NCBI RefSeq assembly: GCF_002953255.1 | Contig: NZ_CP026498.1 | Span: forward strand, 6,710,020 to 6,774,019 | Length of the DNA stretch: 64,000 bases | Reading direction: 5' to 3' | DNA from: Streptomyces sp. CB01881 | GTDB lineage: Bacteria > Actinomycetota > Actinomycetes > Streptomycetales > Streptomycetaceae | Shown: positions 7,862 through 16,090 of the stretch, one piece after another | Layout of the letters: every line of letters begins with the position of its first letter | Numbering within the stretch: position 1 is the stretch's first letter | The notes under the pieces: generated by a model | What the model was told of the DNA's origin: nothing | What the model saw: only the letters and a program-made list of their open reading frames with translations | The model's database searches: none | Position numbers and translations under genes: made by a program

Positions 7862-9130
7862 ATGAGCGCAATACCGGCAGTCGCCTCCGACGTGCCCGAG
7901 CAGCGCAGCGACGAACCGGGAACCGGGGCGGAGGCCGGCTGGCGCGGGCGGGTCCGCGCCCTCGTGCTCCGCTTCGGGCCGGCCGTCTGGTGCTACGCGG
8001 TCCTCAAGCTGCTCGGCTTCACCGTCTTCATGAAGCTGCTCTCCTTCTCCGGCGACTACGTCAAGAAGCACCCCCGCTTCGGCGGGGGCGCCAACCCGTG
8101 GGACGTGCTGGCCAGCTGGGACGGCTGGTGGTACCAGCAGATCGCCGAGTCCGGCTACCACCCGGCGCTGATCCCGGTCCCCAACGGCCTCCCCGGCTTC
8201 ACCATCGAGCAGAACTCGGCCGCCTTCTTCCCGCTCTACCCCGGCCTGATGCGGCTGGTCTCGGACACCACCGGGCTCGGCCTGTACGGCGCCGGGATGC
8301 TGGTCTCGGTGGTGGCCTCGCTGTTCGCCGCCGCCGGCATCTACGCCGTGGTGGACCGGATGGCGGGGCAGCGGGCCGGCGTGATCGCGGCCGGGCTCTG
8401 GGCGATCGCCCCGGGCTCGGGCGCCGAGTGGGCCGTCTACTCCGACTCGCTGTTCGTCGCGCTGGCCGCCTGGGCCTGCTACTGCGTGATGAGCAGGCAG
8501 TGGGTCGCGGCAGGCGTGATCGCCCTGGTCGCGGGGCTCAACCGGCCGACCGCGGCGGCCCTGATCGGCGCCGTCGGCCTGGCCGCGCTGGTCGAGCTGT
8601 TCCGGCGGGAGAGCGGCGTCGTCCGCCCGCTGGCCGCGATGCTGCTGGCCCCGCTCGGGCTGCTCGGCTACGTCGGCTGGGTCGGCTGGCGGGTGGACGA
8701 CTGGGGCGGCTACTTCAAGCTCCAGCACGACGCCTGGCTGCACTACTTCGACTTCGGCCAGGGCACCTTCTACGCGATCCGCGGGGTGCTGCTGGGCCGG
8801 ACGGACTACCCGTTCGCCTGGCCGACGACCGACCTGCTGGCCACCCTGATCGTGCTCACCCTGCCGGTGCTGATCGTGCTGCTGGTCCGGCTCCGCCCGC
8901 CGCTGGTGCTGACCGCCTACACCCTGGCCACCATCGTCTCGGTGCTCGGCAGCCTGGGCATCTTCGGCAACACCTCGCGCTACCTGCTGCCGGCGTTCCC
9001 GCTGCTCATCGCGCTGGCGGTGGCGATGCGCAAGCTCAGCTGGCCGGTGCTGGCCGCGGTGCTCGGCACCGGTGCGCTGGCCTCCGGCTGGTACGGCGGG
9101 TACGTGATCTTCGAGCTGGGCATCCCGTAG
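7862..9130 (+). CDS. PIG-V-like mannosyltransferase, integral membrane
   Basis: This 422-residue protein has about ten hydrophobic segments from residue 40 onward. A luminal loop carries the PIG-V-type motif WDGWWYQQIAESGY near residues 84-97. Family members transfer mannose from polyprenyl-phosphate mannose to glycolipid or glycan acceptors on the outer face of the membrane; the acceptor here is unknown. The ATG at 7862 follows AGGGTGGGAG; the frame is open further upstream but has no better start. A strong hairpin ends the unit. It sits between the TetR gene and paaN without obvious functional tie. Confidence 0.82.
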   Translation: MSAIPAVASDVPEQRSDEPGTGAEAGWRGRVRALVLRFGPAVWCYAVLKLLGFTVFMKLLSFSGDYVKKHPRFGGGANPWDVLASWDGWWYQQIAESGYHPALIPVPNGLPGFTIEQNSAAFFPLYPGLMRLVSDTTGLGLYGAGMLVSVVASLFAAAGIYAVVDRMAGQRAGVIAAGLWAIAPGSGAEWAVYSDSLFVALAAWACYCVMSRQWVAAGVIALVAGLNRPTAAALIGAVGLAALVELFRRESGVVRPLAAMLLAPLGLLGYVGWVGWRVDDWGGYFKLQHDAWLHYFDFGQGTFYAIRGVLLGRTDYPFAWPTTDLLATLIVLTLPVLIVLLVRLRPPLVLTAYTLATIVSVLGSLGIFGNTSRYLLPAFPLLIALAVAMRKLSWPVLAAVLGTGALASGWYGGYVIFELGIP

Positions 9131-9150
9131 GCCGCGGCCGAAGACTCCTA

Positions 9151-9181
9151 CGGGGGCGCGTCCACTCCGGACGCGCCCCCG
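9151..9181 (+). terminator. Terminator of the mannosyltransferase gene
   Basis: A perfect 13-bp stem (9151-9163 with 9169-9181) and 5-base loop begin 20 bases after the stop codon; the bases after it include TTTCC. Confidence 0.85.
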
Positions 9182-9189
9182 TCCGTTTC

Positions 9190-9251
9190 CCCGGCTCCGG
9201 CCCCTGCTCCGGAACCCCGTCCGGAACCCGTCCGGAACTCCGGTCGGGCAT
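9190..9251. repeat. Degenerate 11-13-bp repeats with TCCGGAA core
   Basis: Three to four close copies of a CGTCCGGAACCC-like unit lie in the leader of paaN. Read on the minus strand they give RVPD, GVPE and QGPE tetrapeptides, like the units at 2645-2764 and 13447-13518. No gene is supported here. Confidence 0.5.
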
Positions 9252-9262
9252 ACCCTCTTGAG

Positions 9263-9283
9263 CCGACCGATCGTTCGGTTACT
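9263..9283 (+). promoter_or_regulatory. TetR-type operator upstream of paaN (PaaR-box-like)
   Basis: ACCGATCGTTCGGT (9266-9279) is a palindrome apart from its inner dinucleotides and fits ACCG-NN-CG-NN-CGGT, followed by T-ACT. From memory, this matches the core of the PaaR operator described in corynebacteria. It lies 41 bases before the paaN start codon. Confidence 0.6.
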
Positions 9284-9323
9284 CTGTGACGTGTCCCGTC
9301 CTCCCCTCTGAGGAGCGCACACC

Positions 9324-11024
9324 ATGTCCGCAGCGGTCACCCACCCCCTCGTCGCCGAGCTGGTCGAACGCCACCAGGCCACCCTGGACGCCGCGCTCGC
9401 CGCCGCCGCGAAGCGCGACTACTGGTCGCCCTACCCCGAGTTCCCGAAGGCCTACGGCGAGAGCGGCGCCGCGGACGGCAAGGCCGCCTTCGAGGCCCTG
9501 CTGAACAAGCCGTTCGCCCTCGAAGGCCACCCCGCCGACGGCGACCTGGTCGGCGGCGAGGCCTCCCCGTACGGCGTCGAGCTGGGCATCGGCTACCCGC
9601 ACGCCGAGCCGGACGCGCTGATCGCCGCGCTGACCGCCGCCCGGCCCGGCTGGGCCGCCGCCACCCCGCTCGACCGCGCCGCCGTCTGCCTGGAGATCCT
9701 GGCCCGGATCAACGCCCGCTCGCACGAGTTCGCGCACGCGGTCATGCACACCACCGGCCAGGCGTACGGCATGGCCTTCCAGGCCGGCGGCCCGCACGCC
9801 CAGGACCGCGGCCTGGAGGCCGTCGCCTACGCGTACGCCGAGCAGACCCGGCTGCCGCGGCAGGCCGGCTGGACCAAGCCCCAGGGCAAGCGCGACCCGC
9901 TGGTGATGACCAAGGACTTCACCGTCGTCCCGCGCGGCCTCGCGCTGCTGATCGGCTGCAACACCTTCCCCACCTGGAACGGCTTCCCGGGCCTGTTCGC
10001 CTCGCTGGCCACCGGCAACCCGGTGCTGGTCAAGCCGCACCCGCGCGCCATGCTGCCGCTCGCCCTCACCGTCGCGATCGCCCGCGAGGTGCTCGCCGAG
10101 GCCGGCTTCGACCCCAACCTGGTCTGCCTGGCCGCCGAGCACGAGGGCGGCACCGTCGCCCAGACGCTCGCCGTGCGCCCCGAGATCAAGCTGATCGACT
10201 ACACCGGCTCCACCGCCTTCGGCGACTGGCTGGAGGAGCACGCCCGGCAGGCCGAGGTCTACACCGAGAAGGCCGGCGTCAACACCGTCGTCATCGACTC
10301 CACCGACGACTACAAGGGCATGCTGGGCAACCTGGCCTTCTCGCTCTCGCTGTACAGCGGCCAGATGTGCACCACCCCGCAGAACCTGCTGATCCCGCGC
10401 ACCGGCGTCGACACCGACCAGGGCACCAAGTCCTACGACGAGGTGGTGACCGACCTCGCCACCGCGATCGAGGGCCTGCTCTCCGACGACGCCCGCGCCG
10501 CCGCCCTGCTCGGCGCCGTGGTCAACCCCGGCGTGCTCCAGCGCACGGTGGCCGCGGCCGGCGGCGAGTACGGCGAACTCGCGCTCGCCCCGCGCGTGGT
10601 GACCTCGCCCGAGTTTCCCGCCGCGACCGTCCGCACCCCCGCGCTGGTCAAGCTGGACGCCGACAAGCCGGACGACCGGGCGGTCTTCCGCACCGAGTGC
10701 TTCGGCCCGGTCTCCTTCGCCGTCGCGGTCGAATCCACCGCCGCCGCGGTCGAGTTGCTCCGCGACACGGTCCGCACCCAGGGCGCGATGACCGCCTCCG
10801 GCTACACCACGTCGACCGAGGTCGAGACCGCCCTGGTCGAGGCCGCCCTCGACTCCGGCGTCTCGCTCTCGCTCAACCTCACCGGCGGCGTGTTCGCGAA
10901 CCAGACCGCCGCCTTCTCCGACCTGCACGGCACCGGCGCCAACCCGGCCGCCAACTCCGCGTACTGCGACGGCGCGTTCGTCGCCAACCGGTTCCGCACC
11001 GTCGAGGTCCGCCGCCACGCCTGA
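9324..11024 (+). CDS. paaN: PaaN, phenylacetate-pathway aldehyde dehydrogenase
   Basis: This 566-residue protein belongs to the PaaN family of aldehyde dehydrogenases, linked to aerobic phenylacetate breakdown. There the ring-opened CoA semialdehyde must be oxidised. The nucleotide-binding fold runs through LLIGCNTFPTWNGFPG and LVKPHPRA; the catalytic cysteine is in GQMCTTPQN near residue 350. It lacks the C-terminal MaoC hydratase domain of the longer PaaZ enzymes. The ATG at 9324 follows GAGGAG. No other paa gene is present in the window, so it is either an orphan or works with paa genes elsewhere. The palindrome at 9263-9283 suggests TetR repression. Confidence 0.9.
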   Translation: MSAAVTHPLVAELVERHQATLDAALAAAAKRDYWSPYPEFPKAYGESGAADGKAAFEALLNKPFALEGHPADGDLVGGEASPYGVELGIGYPHAEPDALIAALTAARPGWAAATPLDRAAVCLEILARINARSHEFAHAVMHTTGQAYGMAFQAGGPHAQDRGLEAVAYAYAEQTRLPRQAGWTKPQGKRDPLVMTKDFTVVPRGLALLIGCNTFPTWNGFPGLFASLATGNPVLVKPHPRAMLPLALTVAIAREVLAEAGFDPNLVCLAAEHEGGTVAQTLAVRPEIKLIDYTGSTAFGDWLEEHARQAEVYTEKAGVNTVVIDSTDDYKGMLGNLAFSLSLYSGQMCTTPQNLLIPRTGVDTDQGTKSYDEVVTDLATAIEGLLSDDARAAALLGAVVNPGVLQRTVAAAGGEYGELALAPRVVTSPEFPAATVRTPALVKLDADKPDDRAVFRTECFGPVSFAVAVESTAAAVELLRDTVRTQGAMTASGYTTSTEVETALVEAALDSGVSLSLNLTGGVFANQTAAFSDLHGTGANPAANSAYCDGAFVANRFRTVEVRRHA

Positions 11025-11046
11025 GGCACCGGGCCCACGGGCCCGG

Positions 11047-11082
11047 CTCCGGGCCCCGGCGGCACGACGCCGGGGCCCGGAG
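11047..11082 (+). terminator. Terminator of paaN
   Basis: A perfect 15-bp stem (11047-11061 with 11068-11082) closes a 6-base loop, 22 bases after the stop codon. Confidence 0.85.
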
Positions 11083-11174
11083 ATTCACAGCCCCGCCCCT
11101 GGGCGGCGATGATGGAGGCCGGGAGAACGCCGAGATCGGCGTCCAACCTCCGTCCGACCACCGGGAGCTGACAC

Positions 11175-12677
11175 ATGACCGCCAAGCAGACCGTCACCGA
11201 CGTCCTGATCGTCGGCGCCGGACCGACCGGGCTGCTGCTGGCCGGAGACCTGGCCGCCGCCGGGGTCCGGGTCACCGTCCTGGAGAAGCGCGGCGCCGAG
11301 TCCAACCTCACCCGGGCCTTCGCCGTGCACGCCCGCACCCTCGAAATGCTGGACGCCCGCGGCCTGGCCGACGAGCTCATCGCCACCGGCGTCCCGCTCG
11401 GCTCGCTGCGGCTCTTCAACAAGCTCCGGATCGACCTCGGCAGCCTGCCGACCCGGTTCCCGTTCGTCCTGATCACCCCGCAGTCGAACACCGAACGCCT
11501 GCTCCAGGAGCGCGCGGTCAAGGCCGGCGCGACCGTCCTGCGCGGCGCCGAGGTCACCGGGCTGCGCCAGGACGCCGAGGGCGTCACGATCGAGACCGTG
11601 GAGGACGGCGCCACCGTCACCCACCGGGCCCGCTACGCGGTCGGCACCGACGGCGTCCACTCCACCGTCCGCGACCTGCTCGGCATCCCCTTCCCCGGCG
11701 AGTCCGTGGTCAACTCCGTGGTGCTGGCCGACGTCCGGCTGGAGCGCGCCCCCGACGAGGTGGTCACCGTCGGCGCCACCGACGACGGCTTCGCCTTCCT
11801 CGCGCCGTTCGGCGACGGCTGGTACCGGGTGATCGCCTGGGACCGGCACGACCGGCACCCCGACGGCACCCCGCCGCCGCTCGACCGGATCGCCGAGATC
11901 ACCCGCAACACCATCGGCGAGGACTACGGCCTGCACGACGCCCGGTGGAGCTCCACCTTCCACAGCGACGAGCGGCAGGTCCCCAACTACCGCTCCGGCC
12001 GGGTCTTCCTGGCCGGCGACGCCGCGCACTGCCACTCCCCGGCCGGCGGCCAGGGCATGAACACCGGCCTCCAGGACGCCGCAAACCTCTCCTGGAAGCT
12101 CGCCGCCGCCCTCCGGGGCCGGGCCACCGACGCCCTGCTCGACACCTACCAGACCGAGCGGCACCCGGTCGGGAAGACGGTGCTGCGCAGCTCGGGCGCG
12201 CTGGTCCGGCTCGCCCTCGCCCACTCGGCGCCCACCCGGGCCCTGCGCGGCGCCCTCACCACCGTCGCCGAGCACCTCGACGTGGTCACCGAGCGCGGCG
12301 CAAAGATCATCTCCGGCATCGGCATCCGGTACAGCGCCCCCAAGGACGCCCACCCGCTGGTCGGCCGACGCGTCCCGGACCTTCGGCTCACCGGCCTGGA
12401 GCAGCCGCGCGAGGACGGGCCGGCCGCACCCGAGCGGCTCTACGAGGCGCTGCGCGCGGGGAAGTTCGTGCTGGTCAGCAATGACGAGCTGTCCGCCGCC
12501 GACCCGTGGGCGGACCGCGTGGTCACCGCCGCCCCGGCCGATCCGCACGGCAAGCTGCGCGACACCGTCCTGCTGATCCGCCCCGACGGCTACGCCGCCT
12601 GGGCCGCCGTCGACCCGGGCCGCGGCGAACTGCGCGCCGCCCTCGCCGAGTGGCTCGGCGCCCCCACCGACGCCTGA
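11175..12677 (+). CDS. FAD-dependent aromatic monooxygenase (PheA/TfdB family)
   Basis: This 500-residue flavoprotein shows the N-terminal dinucleotide fold IVGAGPTGLLLAGDLA, a second FAD/NADPH motif near GTDGVHSTVR (residue about 158) and the diagnostic GDAAHCHSPAGGQGMN near 280. A thioredoxin-like C-terminal domain follows. The family hydroxylates phenols or polyketide rings with NADPH and oxygen. The substrate cannot be told from sequence. Closeness to paaN is suggestive only, because a strong terminator separates them. The ATG at 11175 follows GGGAG. It is monocistronic and converges on the CGNR gene. Confidence 0.9.
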   Translation: MTAKQTVTDVLIVGAGPTGLLLAGDLAAAGVRVTVLEKRGAESNLTRAFAVHARTLEMLDARGLADELIATGVPLGSLRLFNKLRIDLGSLPTRFPFVLITPQSNTERLLQERAVKAGATVLRGAEVTGLRQDAEGVTIETVEDGATVTHRARYAVGTDGVHSTVRDLLGIPFPGESVVNSVVLADVRLERAPDEVVTVGATDDGFAFLAPFGDGWYRVIAWDRHDRHPDGTPPPLDRIAEITRNTIGEDYGLHDARWSSTFHSDERQVPNYRSGRVFLAGDAAHCHSPAGGQGMNTGLQDAANLSWKLAAALRGRATDALLDTYQTERHPVGKTVLRSSGALVRLALAHSAPTRALRGALTTVAEHLDVVTERGAKIISGIGIRYSAPKDAHPLVGRRVPDLRLTGLEQPREDGPAAPERLYEALRAGKFVLVSNDELSAADPWADRVVTAAPADPHGKLRDTVLLIRPDGYAAWAAVDPGRGELRAALAEWLGAPTDA

Positions 12678-12689
12678 CGTGCGGCCGGC

Positions 12690-12729
12690 GGGCGCAGGGC
12701 CCGGCCCCTCAGGGGGCGGCCCTGCGCCC
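12690..12729. terminator. Bidirectional terminator between convergent genes
   Basis: A perfect 12-bp stem (12690-12701 with 12718-12729) sits in the 60-base gap between the FAD monooxygenase and the CGNR gene and can serve both. Confidence 0.75.
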
Positions 12730-12737
12730 GCACCGGC

Positions 12738-13304
12738 TCAGGCCTTCGCCTTCTCGTAGTGCCGCGCCGCCTTGGCCCGGTTCCCGCACACCGCCATCGA
12801 GCACCACCGCCGCCGCCCGTTCTGCGACGTGTCGAAGAAGTGCAGGATGCAGGCCTCGTGCGCGCACTTCTTGATCCGGTGCTCCCCCTGGCCGAGCAGG
12901 CCGAGCAGGTCGTCCGCCGCCAGCCAGGCCGCCAGCCACTCCGGGCGGTCCACCTCGACCTGCTCGGCCGGCCCCTGCGGACCGAGCTCCCGCCGCAGCC
13001 GCCCGTGCCGCAGCACCTCGTTCAGCCCGGCCACCGCCACCGCCCCCGGCGCACCGTGCTCGTCGAGGTCGCGGACGACCGCCGCCAGCGCGTCCCGCGC
13101 CTCCAGCAGGGGGCCGAGCCCGGAGTCGTCGGCCCGGCAGCGCCCGGCCAGCCCGGCGGAGGCGAGCCAGATCCCGTAGCCGTCGGGTCCGGCCAGCAGG
13201 TCGTTGACCGGTGTGCCCCTCCACCGGGTGTTCAGCAGGTCCAGTGAGAGCGGTTCGCCGATCAGCGGGCGCGGGTCCCGCGGGTCTGCTGTCCGGTCCG
13301 TCAT
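12738..13304 (-). CDS. CGNR zinc-finger protein with ABATE domain
   Basis: This 188-residue protein has an N-terminal ABATE domain (residues 10-130, typical start LSLDLLNTRW) and a C-terminal CGNR zinc finger. The four zinc cysteines are seen in CAHEAC and CSMAVCGNR (about residues 147-175), followed by the basic tail RAKAARHYEKAKA. The family is thought to be stress-responsive transcription regulators in actinomycetes; targets are unknown. The start at 13304 is ATG. The upstream gap of 390 bases is full of repeats (see 13337-13518) and separates it from the secreted peptidase. Confidence 0.88.
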   Translation of the reverse strand: MTDRTADPRDPRPLIGEPLSLDLLNTRWRGTPVNDLLAGPDGYGIWLASAGLAGRCRADDSGLGPLLEARDALAAVVRDLDEHGAPGAVAVAGLNEVLRHGRLRRELGPQGPAEQVEVDRPEWLAAWLAADDLLGLLGQGEHRIKKCAHEACILHFFDTSQNGRRRWCSMAVCGNRAKAARHYEKAKA

Positions 13305-13336
13305 CGGTTCTCCCTCGGTCGCGCCCGGTACCCGAT

Positions 13337-13396
13337 TCTACGTCCGGCCCGGCCTGCCCCGAATTCTCTACGTCCGGCCCGGCCTGCCCCGAATTC
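13337..13396. repeat. Perfect tandem duplication of a 30-bp unit
   Basis: Bases 13337-13366 and 13367-13396 are identical, each beginning TCTACGTCCGG and ending GAATTC. They lie in the 391-base gap (13305-13695) between the CGNR gene and the S53 peptidase, which contains no supportable gene. Confidence 0.9.
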
Positions 13397-13446
13397 GTCC
13401 GGAAGGGGCCGGCCCGCCCCGGCCCGAGTTCCGGCCGGGCATCGGG

Positions 13447-13518
13447 CCAGGTACGCCGCCGGGTACGCGGTCAGGTATGCCGTCAGGTTTTCCGTCAGGT
13501 TTGCGGCCGGAATTCCGG
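13447..13518. repeat. Six degenerate 12-bp tandem repeats ending in a 16-bp palindrome
   Basis: Six gap-free units resembling TCAGGTATGCCG run through this stretch. The last merges into the perfect palindrome GGCCGGAATTCCGGCC (13505-13520). On the minus strand the units read KPDG, IPDR, VPGG and VPGP, matching the repeat style of the globin N-terminus. Confidence 0.75.
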
Positions 13519-13695
13519 CCTTTAACTGTATGGAGCAGCCTCCATTCGGTTCTCCACAGTTGACTGTTTTTTAGCAACGGATTGCTTGACCATGAGCCAA
13601 TTGCCGGACTCCTTCTGACATGTTCTAGCCAGCGTCTCACCCCAGCGACGCCCTGGCCCCTGCCGGCCCCCACATGCCGGCCAGAGGAGGATTCC

Positions 13696-15849
13696 GTGCG
13701 CCCCCGCTCCCTTGCCCTTGCCGCGGCCCTTGCCGTCCTGCCGCTGACCGCCGTCTCGCTCGGCGTCACCGCCGCCCAGGCGGCCCCGAACCCCAACGCC
13801 GCCGCGCCCCGCGTCTCGCTGCCGAACACCGTGACCCCCGCGGTGGCCCACTCGGAGAAGAAGGGCGACGTCCCCGCCGACCAGCAGCTCTCCGTCGCGG
13901 TCAGCCTCAAGCTGCGCAACACGGCCGAGCTGGACCGCTTCCTCACCGCGGTCGCCACCCCCGGCACCCCGGAGTACGGCCGGTACCTGACGCCGCAGCA
14001 GTTCACCGAGCGCTTCGGCCCGACCCAGGCGGGCGTCGAGCAGGTCAAGGCGTACCTCGCCGCCCAGGGCCTGACCGTCGGGAGCGTCAGCGCCAACCGC
14101 CAGGTCGTCAACGCGCACGGCACCGCCGAGCAGATCACCAAGGCGTTCGGCACCCACGAGAGCGCCTACCTCGACACGCAGCAGCAGCGCACCTTCTTCG
14201 CCAACGACGCGGCCGCGTCCGTCCCGGCGGACCTCGCCGACGTGGTGCAGGGCATATCCGGCCTGAACAACCACACCGTCCGGACCACCCGGAACGTGAA
14301 GCCCTCCGCCGCGCCGAACGCGACCACCGCCGCCCCGAGCGGCTTCGGCCCGGGCCAGTACAACGGCGCCTACAACCTCGACAAGACCGGCGCCGACGGC
14401 ACCGGGGTCAACGTCGCCCTCTGGGAGTTCGACGGCTACAGCTCCACCAACCTGAAGACGTACGACTCGCAGTACGGCCTGACCGGCCCGGCCGTCTCCA
14501 CCGTCTCGGTCGACGGCGCCAACTACGACGCCAAGCCGGGCGAGGGCCAGGGCGAGGTCGAGCTGGACAGCGAGATCGTCCGCGGTGTCGCCCCCAAGGC
14601 GACCCAGCTGGTCTACGAGGCCCCCAACAGCGACCAGGGCGAGATCGACATGGCCGCCCAGATCGTCGCCGACAACCGGGTCTCGGTGATCTCCATCTCG
14701 TGGGGCTCCTGCGAGCCCGACACCACCGCCTCATCGATGACGGCGGTCGACAACTCCTTCAAGCAGGCCGCCGCCCAGGGCATCTCGATCTTCTCGGCCT
14801 CCGGCGACGACGGCTCCCGCGACTGCACCCGCTCCACCAGCGGCTCCACCGTCAAGGCGGTCGACTTCCCGGCGTCCAGCCCGCACCAGACCGGCGTCGG
14901 CGGCACCAACCTCAAGGTCTCCGGCAGCGCCTACTCCTCGGAGAGCGCCTGGAGCACGGCCGGCGGCGGCGTCTCCACCGTCTTCGCCAAGCCGAGCTGG
15001 CAGACCGGCACCGGTGTGAGCGGCACCATGCGCACCGTCCCGGACGTCTCCTCCAACGCCGACCCGGCCAGCGGCTTCGCGATCTACACCGCCGGCGGCT
15101 GGCAGGTCTACGGCGGCACCAGCGCCGCCGCACCGCTCTGGTCCGGCTACGCCGCCCAGTTCAACCAGAAGGCCAAGGCCGCCGGGCAGCCGGTCCTCGG
15201 CGAGGCGAGCCCGAAGCTGTACGCGGTCGCCAACAGCAGCAGCTACGGCACGACGTTCCACGACGTCACCACCGGCAAGAACCAGGACTTCTCCACCAAG
15301 GCCGGGTACGACCAGGTCACCGGCTGGGGCAGCCCGATCGCGGACGCCCTGAACACCGCGCTGCTCGGCGGCACCACCCCGCCGCCGTCCGGCGGCTGCA
15401 CCCCGGCCCAGCTGATCGGCAACGGCGGCTTCGAGACCGGCACCGCCGCGCCGTGGACGGCGTCCAGCGGCGTGGTCGACAACAGCACCGGTGAGGCCGC
15501 GCACGCCGGCTCCTGGAAGGCCTGGATGGACGGCTACGGCAGCGCCCACACCGACACCCTGTCGCAGACCGTCTCGATCCCGGCCGGCTGCAAGGCCACC
15601 CTCTCGTTCTGGGTGCACGTCGACACCGCCGAGACCGGCAGCACCGCGTACGACAAGCTGACCGTCCAGGCCGGCTCGACCACGCTGACCACCCTGTCGA
15701 ACGCCAACGCGGCCACCGGCTTCGTCCAGAAGTCCTTCGACCTCTCGGCCTTCGCCGGCCAGACGGTGACGGTCAAGTTCACCGGCACCGAGGACTCCTC
15801 GCTGAAGACCAGCTTCGTGATCGACGACGCCGCGCTCAACGTCTCCTGA
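13696..15849 (+). CDS. Secreted S53 (sedolisin) peptidase with C-terminal binding domain
   Basis: This 717-residue protein starts at a GTG (13696) right after GAGGAGGA. A signal peptide ends near AQA at residue 29. An activation prodomain (about 30-190) and a sedolisin catalytic domain (about 205-555) follow. The catalytic Glu and Asp lie in GEVELDSEI near residue 288, and the nucleophilic Ser in GGTSAAAPLWSG near 475. After a TPPPSGG linker comes a jelly-roll-like domain (about 570-717) of the kind that binds sugars or substrate. Sedolisins are acid-active, self-processing endopeptidases. A hairpin ends this single-gene unit. Confidence 0.92.
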   Translation: MRPRSLALAAALAVLPLTAVSLGVTAAQAAPNPNAAAPRVSLPNTVTPAVAHSEKKGDVPADQQLSVAVSLKLRNTAELDRFLTAVATPGTPEYGRYLTPQQFTERFGPTQAGVEQVKAYLAAQGLTVGSVSANRQVVNAHGTAEQITKAFGTHESAYLDTQQQRTFFANDAAASVPADLADVVQGISGLNNHTVRTTRNVKPSAAPNATTAAPSGFGPGQYNGAYNLDKTGADGTGVNVALWEFDGYSSTNLKTYDSQYGLTGPAVSTVSVDGANYDAKPGEGQGEVELDSEIVRGVAPKATQLVYEAPNSDQGEIDMAAQIVADNRVSVISISWGSCEPDTTASSMTAVDNSFKQAAAQGISIFSASGDDGSRDCTRSTSGSTVKAVDFPASSPHQTGVGGTNLKVSGSAYSSESAWSTAGGGVSTVFAKPSWQTGTGVSGTMRTVPDVSSNADPASGFAIYTAGGWQVYGGTSAAAPLWSGYAAQFNQKAKAAGQPVLGEASPKLYAVANSSSYGTTFHDVTTGKNQDFSTKAGYDQVTGWGSPIADALNTALLGGTTPPPSGGCTPAQLIGNGGFETGTAAPWTASSGVVDNSTGEAAHAGSWKAWMDGYGSAHTDTLSQTVSIPAGCKATLSFWVHVDTAETGSTAYDKLTVQAGSTTLTTLSNANAATGFVQKSFDLSAFAGQTVTVKFTGTEDSSLKTSFVIDDAALNVS

Positions 15850-15867
15850 TCACCCCACCCCCACCCC

Positions 15868-15900
15868 GCCGGGGCGGTCCCGCAGAGGGACTGCCCCGGC
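15868..15900 (+). terminator. Terminator of the S53 peptidase gene
   Basis: A 14-bp stem with one G-T pair (15868-15881 with 15887-15900) and a 5-base loop lies 18 bases after the stop, followed by a GTGTTTCC run. Confidence 0.8.
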
Positions 15901-15958
15901 GGCGTGTTTCCGCAGTGTTTCGGGTTCGATAACCCTGCGTTCGAACACTCGTGAGTAC

Positions 15959-15987
15959 TGTCATACGCACGACTGATGACGTAGCCT
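15959..15987 (+). promoter_or_regulatory. Candidate promoter of the HTH regulator
   Basis: TGTCAT (15959-15964) and TAGCCT (15982-15987) are separated by 17 bases, a fair match to the housekeeping sigma factor, about 100 bases before the start codon. The inverted repeat ACTC-GT-GAGT lies just upstream. Confidence 0.45.
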
Positions 15988-16090
15988 CTCGACCGTGCAT
16001 AGGGTTCCCCACAGCTCGGTGAAGCCGCTGACGGCGCGCCTCGGCGCCGGACCGGCTGCGCCGAACCCACCTGCTGGGGAAGGTAACCGA

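Noticed and set aside
7709..9382. Long minus-strand open frame in phase with the TetR gene, which would give a 750-residue protein
   Set aside because: It runs antisense through the mannosyltransferase and paaN leader and has the Arg/Gly/Gln composition of a shadow frame; the TetR domain begins cleanly at 7708.
9324..12677. paaN and the FAD monooxygenase as one aromatic degradation operon
   Set aside because: A perfect 15-bp terminator lies between them and the monooxygenase has its own SD and leader; co-function is not supported by sequence.
13368..14153. Minus-strand open frame of 261 codons that covers the 12-bp repeats and the 5' part of the peptidase gene
   Set aside because: Most of it is antisense to the signal peptide and prodomain of the S53 peptidase; only the repeat part is notable, and no ribosome site or family likeness supports a protein.
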